Of a stretch of DNA of 64,000 nucleotides, positions 58,361-64,000 are shown one piece after another. Made by a program: the position numbers and the translations under genes. The notes under the pieces are model-generated. The model saw only the letters and a program-made list of their open reading frames with translations. It did not search any database and was not told the DNA's origin. The stretch's first letter is position 1, and every line of letters begins with the position of its first letter. This stretch comes from Pohlia nutans (lineage: Eukaryota; Streptophyta; Bryopsida; Bryales; Mniaceae). The DNA lies in NCBI GenBank assembly GCA_022496805.1, contig CM040104.1, positions 8,965,650 to 9,029,649 on the forward strand, written 5' to 3'.

Positions 58361-58584
58361 GAAGGAAGGATCCCAGGCTTTGTTTTTATGTTTGATTAGT
58401 CACAGCTCTAACGAAAGAAAAAATTATTTTGTTGCTTAGTTGAGTTGAGTAACTAATAACTATCAGTTACACAAGGAGAGAGAAATAAGTTGTTAATATG
58501 TTAAGTTGTAATATTTGACTAACTAGACTATTACTTCAGTGTTCTAACTAACTTGGAGTCATAGACTCTTGGTCTATCAGTAAT

Positions 58585-58765
58585 CTCATAAGTAACCTAA
58601 TTACCATATGAGTAACTTAATTACCATATGACTAACTTAATTACCATATGAGTAACTTAATTACTATATGAGTAACTTCATTATCATATGAATAAATTAA
58701 TTACTATATGAATAAATTAATTACTATATGAATAACTTCATTACCATATGAGTAACTTAGGCATA
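58585..58765. repeat. 20-bp tandem repeat, about 9 copies
   Basis: TTAATTACCATATGAGTAAC and variants (ACTATATGAATAA), ending just before the likely acceptor ATTGCAG at 58791-58797. Confidence 0.9.
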
Positions 58766-58797
58766 GACCCTTACTAAAGCTATTGTCTCTATTGCAG

Positions 58798-59241
58798 CAC
58801 ATTCTTGTCAGACATGCATCATATTTCTTGGAGCAATATGGCAGTCTCTCAGTTTGGAGTTGTCAGGGAATGGAAGCAAGCCATCACGCTGCTAAAACAG
58901 CATATCAACGCCACACACAACACTCTGGTGGCAAAAATAAAAAAAGCTCACTAATACAAACTTACCAACATTGGTACAGAATTGTTGCGCATCGATTTCA
59001 AAATAAAGAAACTGCCATCAAAGCATCCGACTTTGTTACATTGAACATAGATGATGTTGTAGCAGCAAGACGACAAGCTTCTCTAAATTCATCAGCTGCA
59101 GCCCATAGTGCTTTGTGGCGAGCTAAATGCGTTCGTGTAGGCAGCAGGTGGGTTCCACAGCTTCCTACCAGTCAAGATCAAGGTCCTATCAGTGTAGATG
59201 CTACTGACGATCAAAATCAATATGCAATTCAATTTCTATAA
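58798..59241 (+). CDS. C-terminal exon of the transposase-like gene (147 codons)
   Basis: Follows a good acceptor (TCTCTATTGCAG). Encodes HILVRHASYFLEQYGSLSVW, then SCQGMEASHHAAKTAYQRHT and QHWYRIVAHRF. The H-LVRHA...GSLS-WSCQGME-SHH...H-QH arrangement, rich in His and Glu, resembles the C-terminal end of transposase-like proteins of uncharacterised families. Stop TAA 59239-59241 overlaps the region of the opposing gene's stop (59236-59238). The exon's phase does not match the donor at 58024, so the gene is either missing an exon or degenerate. Confidence 0.55.
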   Translation, partial: HILVRHASYFLEQYGSLSVWSCQGMEASHHAAKTAYQRHTQHSGGKNKKSSLIQTYQHWYRIVAHRFQNKETAIKASDFVTLNIDDVVAARRQASLNSSAAAHSALWRAKCVRVGSRWVPQLPTSQDQGPISVDATDDQNQYAIQFL

Positions 59242-60532
59242 CCTAGCAATAAGCCGTAGCTTCTTTGGTGGCAGTACTTTAGCTGTTGTGAGGTGCTTTT
59301 CATTCCTACTATTGACCTTGGTTGCTCGGTCATGGTCAACAATCCACATGTCAAACTTTGATTCTGTAGCTAGTGTAATTTGAAGTAAAGCTTCTTGCCG
59401 AATATCAGAGAATGACCATGACAGTCCAACTTCCATTTCTTGCTTATAGTCTCCCATCTCACAATTAATATTGACCATTTGCACAGGCTCGAATTGGTCG
59501 ATGGCTACCCAAGTAGATCTTGAAACCATCCTTTCTCGATTGTAAACAAAATTAGCGTACAATGTTGATCTCGAGATGTGGTATCGAAAACTGAGAGAAG
59601 CCCGGTGAATAGTGGTTTTGATTGTGTCTACTCCAATCGTTATCTTTGAATCCCAACCTCCGTCCATTAAAGATGCACACAATTTGTCTGTCATTTGTTT
59701 GAACACAAACATGGTTGTTGTCCTGTGCATATCCATACTAACAGCAAAAAGGTCGACCAATACTCCTATTGGCATAAACCATGACAGATGAGTGTTTTTG
59801 CTTCCCACATTAGGTTTCATGGATTGATGGAAATCTTGCCTTAGCTTTGCTCGGTATGCCTTGGTTGTAGCCATATCTGGCAGTGGCCACTCGGGTGATT
59901 CGAAATCAGGAAGTAATATGGATTCAAGTCTACCAAATCTTTCGTGTTTGGCCGGTTGAGCAGGGAGATAAGAAGCATTGTAAAAAAAGACGTTGTCCTC
60001 TAAAAGTTCTCGATGTGTTCGGTTGCCCCTTTGCAGCTCTCTGATCTCCGCATGTATAACCACAATGATTCCCATAATAGATTTTGGGTCCACCCAATCC
60101 TCATAGTTGGAGGGATACAGATCTGTAAAACACCATATTATACCAGTCTTAATTAGAATTTACAAAGTTAAGGCCACAAACCCACAACACAAAACAACAA
60201 AAATTAAATTGAGAGAAGTGCTTACAATTACAAGCAGCAGTTTGGGAAATCACTACGCTTGGATCTAAATCCAGCTGCCTCCACATATACGCGTGTTGAA
60301 CAAGCACGGAAGAAACTGATGATTCTGTAGTCCGAAATTTTATCACTTTTGCCTTGTAACTACCTGAAACACTGCTACCACTGTGTTTGGAGGCATCTTT
60401 CGACCACTCACCTCTCTTTCCTGGCATCAACGACACCCAAGAACCCCTTTCTATCTTAGTGGGAATCCAATTTCCGTCATCGTCCACAGAGTTGAACAAG
60501 AGTACCCCCTGAACGGAGCTTCGCGACCTCAT
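59236..60532 (-). CDS. Unknown protein (397 aa), two exons, partner of the convergent gene
   Basis: Exons 60532-60226 and 60122-59236 join in phase across a 103-bp GT..AG intron (donor GTAAGC, acceptor TTTTACAG), giving CN/YLYPSNYEDWVDPKSIMG. The frame is fully open, suggesting recent function. The N-terminal 150 residues read like a BAH-type fold (SVLVQHAYMWRQLDLDPSVV, then LYPSNYEDWVDPKSI-G--V), a chromatin-binding module; this is a weak motif-based guess. The C-terminal half is globular with Trp/Phe-rich segments (VYNRERMVSRSTWVAIDQFE, GLSWSFSDIRQEALLQ). Unlike host genes nearby it lies tail-to-tail with the transposase-like gene with stops 6 bp apart. I infer both belong to one mobile element. 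No known function. Confidence 0.6.
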
Positions 60533-60539
60533 TGCTCTA

Positions 60540-61300
60540 AAACAAACCCTAAATCCGATCTAATAATGAAATCCCGTAGCCTTCAAAACTTGAACTCAAT
60601 TGCAGAAATTTTATCTGCAAATGTTCACGGAACCAAGAGATTCAAGTTACTCTTCAAGTTATTTCCGTGCATGAAATTGGTTTGAAGAATTTCACGTTCA
60701 AAATTGTCAAACTTGGGTTCAACCTCATTCTACTACCTGAAACAACACCCAAGACGACGGAAATGAAACCACCACCGCCAGCGGTACCGCAAAGGCATTC
60801 GAGAAAACAAGAATTCTGATAGACAACATTGTGGAATCGTAACGCGCGCTACAACAAAACAGTCGGAGAGCAAGGATTTTTAGGATCTTAGAAACAAGAA
60901 TCAAGGCACAAGAAACAACCACCGCCTACGGCTACTTACAGTGTCCTTGGAGCCATTGATAGCAAGCTTGGAACTGGCCGATGCAGCTCCTATAGCCCAG
61001 TTATTATGCTCCAGGTTCTACTTTAACAGCCATGCATCGCAATTTCTCAACTAAGCAGCACTACACTCGATCAGAAAAATAACTTTGAATAATGTACGCA
61101 AATTTCCTACTAAACACAATGTTAACAAAATACAGAAGCTATACCTTCAGTCACAGAGCTTGTTGTGCAGCTCCTCTGTCGTTGCAAATATCAGACCTAG
61201 TCGAATGAGACCCACACAGCTCGCTCTTAGTTTGATAAAACACTCCTGAACGAAACTTACAATGTGAATTGAAATTCACATTAATTCTCGAGACTGCATC
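60540..61300. other. Upstream region of the 60532 gene
   Basis: Contains the likely promoter of the minus-strand gene. AACTTGAACTCAATTGCAGA and nearby TTCAAGTTACTCTTCAAGTT are repetitive. No other gene seen. Confidence 0.45.
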
Positions 61301-61446
61301 CTCAAAATCTTTGCAAACTACTTCGCTAACAGGAAGCCTAAGCAAAGAAACCAGAAGCAACCTCACAATCTTCACAAACTTCGCAAACCTCAAAATCTTT
61401 ACAAACTACTTCGCTAACAAGAACCCTAAGCAAAGAAACCAGAAGT
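61300..61446. repeat. Tandem duplication, about 87-bp period
   Basis: CCTCAAAATCTTTGCAAACT + ACTTCGCTAACAGGAAGCC + TAAGCAAAGAAACCAGAAG recurs from 61388 with few changes. Confidence 0.9.
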
Positions 61447-61610
61447 ATCGCGGCTGGGAACGGAGCGAGGAGCGAGGAGCGAGGGAACGGAGCTCGGCTG
61501 GGAACGGAGCTCGCGAGGGAACGGAGCGTGGCGATGGGAACGAGAGAACGAGGGAACGGCGGGCAGACTCCCAGGGCGGGCAGGCAGGCGCAGTCCCTTC
61601 CCCGCATGAC
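61445..61610. repeat. GC- and purine-rich low-complexity block
   Basis: Repeats of GGGAACGGAGC and GAGCGAGGAGCGAG, then GGGCGGGCAGGCAGGCG. Base composition is unlike all neighbouring DNA. Confidence 0.8.
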
Positions 61611-61689
61611 GAGGCCAGCCCTCCTTCTGAAGAAGAAGCGGCCTTCTTGACACCCCATTATGCTCCTAATGTGAAGTGTACCATGCAAG

Positions 61690-64000
61690 GTGACTACACT
61701 TCAAAATGAAGCTCTAATAGAGCCATTCACATTTGAAGAAGTTCAGGCGGCAGTGAAAGATTTGCGTAAGCATAAAACGCCCGAATATGACGGTATCCCA
61801 GCTGAATGGTTGCAGGAGGTCTGGCCGTCGATTGAAAAGGACATCGTTCAACTTCTTCAAGAAACTTTTGACATCAAAACATTGACCCTTCACTTCAATA
61901 CTGGGATTCATTGTTTGGTCTCTAAAGCGGGGACAAAAGTCCTCATTACCAGCTACAAGCCCATCTCAGTTTTGACTTCCATGTACAAGCTAATGGCAAA
62001 GACTATAGCTATCAGAGCACAGGCTCATCTCACCAAATGGATTTGGCCAACTCAAACCGGTTTTGTAAAAAATAGGCTCATTTTGGATAACGTTTTTACA
62101 TGCTATGAGTCCATGGAATGGGCACGAGAAAGCAAACAGAATCTAGTCATTCTGCTTTTGGACATTGAAAAGGCTTATGATAGGGTGAATTGGTCTTTTC
62201 TTAAGGAAACTATGAAAAAACTCGGTTTCTCTAAAAATTGGATCAATAGTACTTCTACGCTTTACGAGGGAGGTAAATCTTCAATTATCATCAATAGGCA
62301 GAAATTGGAGCAGTTCGACATTTGTAGAGGTGTCAAGTAGGGCTGTCCCCTAGCTCCGTACTTATATCTCTTTGTTGGAGATGTTATATTCCACTTGATC
62401 AACAATCCACTTTATGGGATGCAGGGAATTCAACTACCAGATGGCTCGATGTTGAGAGACATGATGTTTGTTGAGGACACATTGTTGTACTTACAAGGCA
62501 CTAAACAGAATATTGAGAAAGTACATGAGGTACTTCAACAAAATCGTCAGGCTTTGGAAGCAAAAATCAACTGGAACAAATCATTCGCTATTTGGCCTTC
62601 AAATGATCCGCGGGAGTGGTTTTGGGAAAAAGACCTTGGCTTAAAATGGCTTAGGAAAGGAGAGACAACAAGATACTTAGGTTTCCCTGTTAAGATATTT
62701 AGATGCCCCAATAGGACAAGGATCAAAAAGTCTTACAACATATTAGACAGAAATTAAGCATTTGGAGCCCACGATCTTTGTCTATGGCAGCAAAAAATTT
62801 GGTGACTAATCAAGTTATTCTCTTATCAATATGGTATGTAGCATCGTGTGCTGACATTTCTCTCAGAACTTTTTAAAAAGTTCGAGCACTGGTCCGGAAT
62901 TTCGTTTGGGGAAGTGACCCGGGTAAAAACACAAGAGTCAGGGTGGCATGGAATTTGGCTATCCTCCCCACTGTTCATTGAGGAATTAAAGTGTTTGATC
63001 CGCAGTCTCAAGCTGCGGCTCTACTCTCAAAAATGATTTTGAGACGACTTAGTCCAGAAGAAGAACCTTGGAAGATTCTTCTGAGACATTGATTATACTT
63101 CCTAAGACTAAGAAAGGGAGGACTATGGGGCAAAGATATAAACTGGTTCTTTACAGCTAAAAGAGTTGAGAATCAAAGATCCACACTGTGGCAAGGCATA
63201 TGGAGTGCATGGCTTCTTGTCTGTGAACGAATCAAAAAGAAAGAATCACAAAGAAAGAATCACAAACAGTGGAGGAAACTTTGCAGCAGTCCTGGTGTTT
63301 TAATGAACACATAACGGATGAAGACGGAATTGTATGAAGAGAGAAGTATGCAAGCATGTTCAAGAGATGGACAAACAAGTAAATCATGCGAGTAAGGGAT
63401 ATTTGGCATAAGAGTAGGAATGGTTTCCTGAAGCCTCTGGAAGTCTAGCGACTCACGGGCTCTCAAAACTTACAACATATTCTACCGGAACTTTCAAGCA
63501 ATATTTTATGGGGGGATGCTCAACCCTATGAAGGTTCATGGATAATGGAAGATATCCCACGTTCTAATCAAAGAATATTTCACATTATTCAAATGAATCA
63601 GGAAGGAACCAAGGCCATGGTTTACCGTCACTCTGGAAACTCAGAACACATTGATACAGATGGGGCCTTGGTAGATCTCCCAAGGAGCAATCTTATTGCT
63701 GCAAGAGTGGTGACACGCGTAAAAAAAAGGAATGGTTTAATTTATCAATCCGGAAGAACCACCAATAAGTAACGGATGGATAGTGAGAGACAGTAGAGTC
63801 AAGACTTTTTTGTTTGACCCTAAAGAATGGAAATGGAGGCGGGCGAGAACATTAGAAGAGACTCATTTCTTTGGGTACACGACTAAAAAAGGATATAGAA
63901 TTGCAATGGATGCAATCTCAGTTCAGTCACCTTTTAATAGAAGACTACAACCCAACGAAAGGATTTCTTTAAAGACTTATGGCATCCATGGGCTCCAAAA
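61690..64000 (+). pseudogene. LINE reverse transcriptase relic, runs off the window
   Basis: RT domain in order: VQAAVKDLRKHKTPEYDGIP (the usual KSPG-DGI region), TSYKPISVLTSMYKLMAKTI, TQTGFVKNRLILDNV, LLLDIEKAYDRVNW (first catalytic Asp), then a TAG (62338-62340) inside the usual G-RQGCPLAPYLY motif, and MMFVEDTLLYLQG, where the active-site FADD has become FVED. KINWNKSFAIW and LRKGETTRYLGFPV follow. After 62757 the thumb and C-terminal region continues through several stops (EHWSGISFGE, PRSNLIAARVVTRV). Two independent defects rule out activity. The start (TLQNEALIEPF) resembles the point where the LINE at 51.7-54.1 kb breaks off (QNEA), so both may be parts of one interrupted LINE. Confidence 0.85.

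Noticed and set aside
58585..58765. 20-bp repeats as a possible CRISPR or origin iteron array
   Set aside because: Direct tandem repeats without spacers, inside a likely intron or deletion scar.

Overview
The window reads as nuclear DNA of a land plant, most likely a seed-free plant such as a bryophyte; this is an inference from gene style and I cannot name the species. The sequence is AT-rich and gene-poor, with spliceosomal GT..AG introns. A few ordinary eukaryotic genes sit between large amounts of mobile-element debris: hAT, CACTA, Tc1, TTAA-flanked piggyBac-like and PIF-like elements, and LINEs.

Layout. 1-2.7 kb: a GC-rich, CCGG-rich minus-strand gene of unknown family, broken by one in-frame TGA. 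2.8-5.6 kb: a decayed methyltransferase-like gene with a 655-bp hAT MITE inserted in its last exon. 5.6-14.7 kb: AT-rich repeats, a CACTA-type MITE, and a structurally complete Tc1 element with an intact 341-aa DD34E transposase. 10.5-16.8 kb: three copies of a small membrane-protein gene (two broken, one intact) that share an inverted promoter block. 20.8-22.2 kb: an F-box protein gene. 22.8-34 kb: several TTAA-flanked piggyBac-like MITEs around an intact six-exon Ran GTPase gene. 34.7-35.1 kb: prefoldin subunit 2. 38.6 kb: tRNA-Leu(CAG). 39.7-41.3 kb: a two-exon soluble epoxide hydrolase with local duplications. 44.4-50 kb: a hAT transposase pseudogene split by a 3.5-kb inverted-terminal-repeat element. 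51.7-54.1 kb: a LINE relic. 56.6-60.5 kb: two tail-to-tail genes of unknown function whose stop codons lie within 6 bp. 61.7 kb to the end: a LINE reverse-transcriptase relic.

The cellular genes (Ran, prefoldin 2, epoxide hydrolase, F-box, tRNA-Leu) are unrelated housekeeping or enzyme genes, not a pathway. The part most likely to be new is the convergent gene pair at 56.6-60.5 kb with its duplicated upstream leader. It looks like a two-gene DNA element: an internally deleted transposase-like gene facing an intact 397-aa partner that has a possible BAH-like segment.
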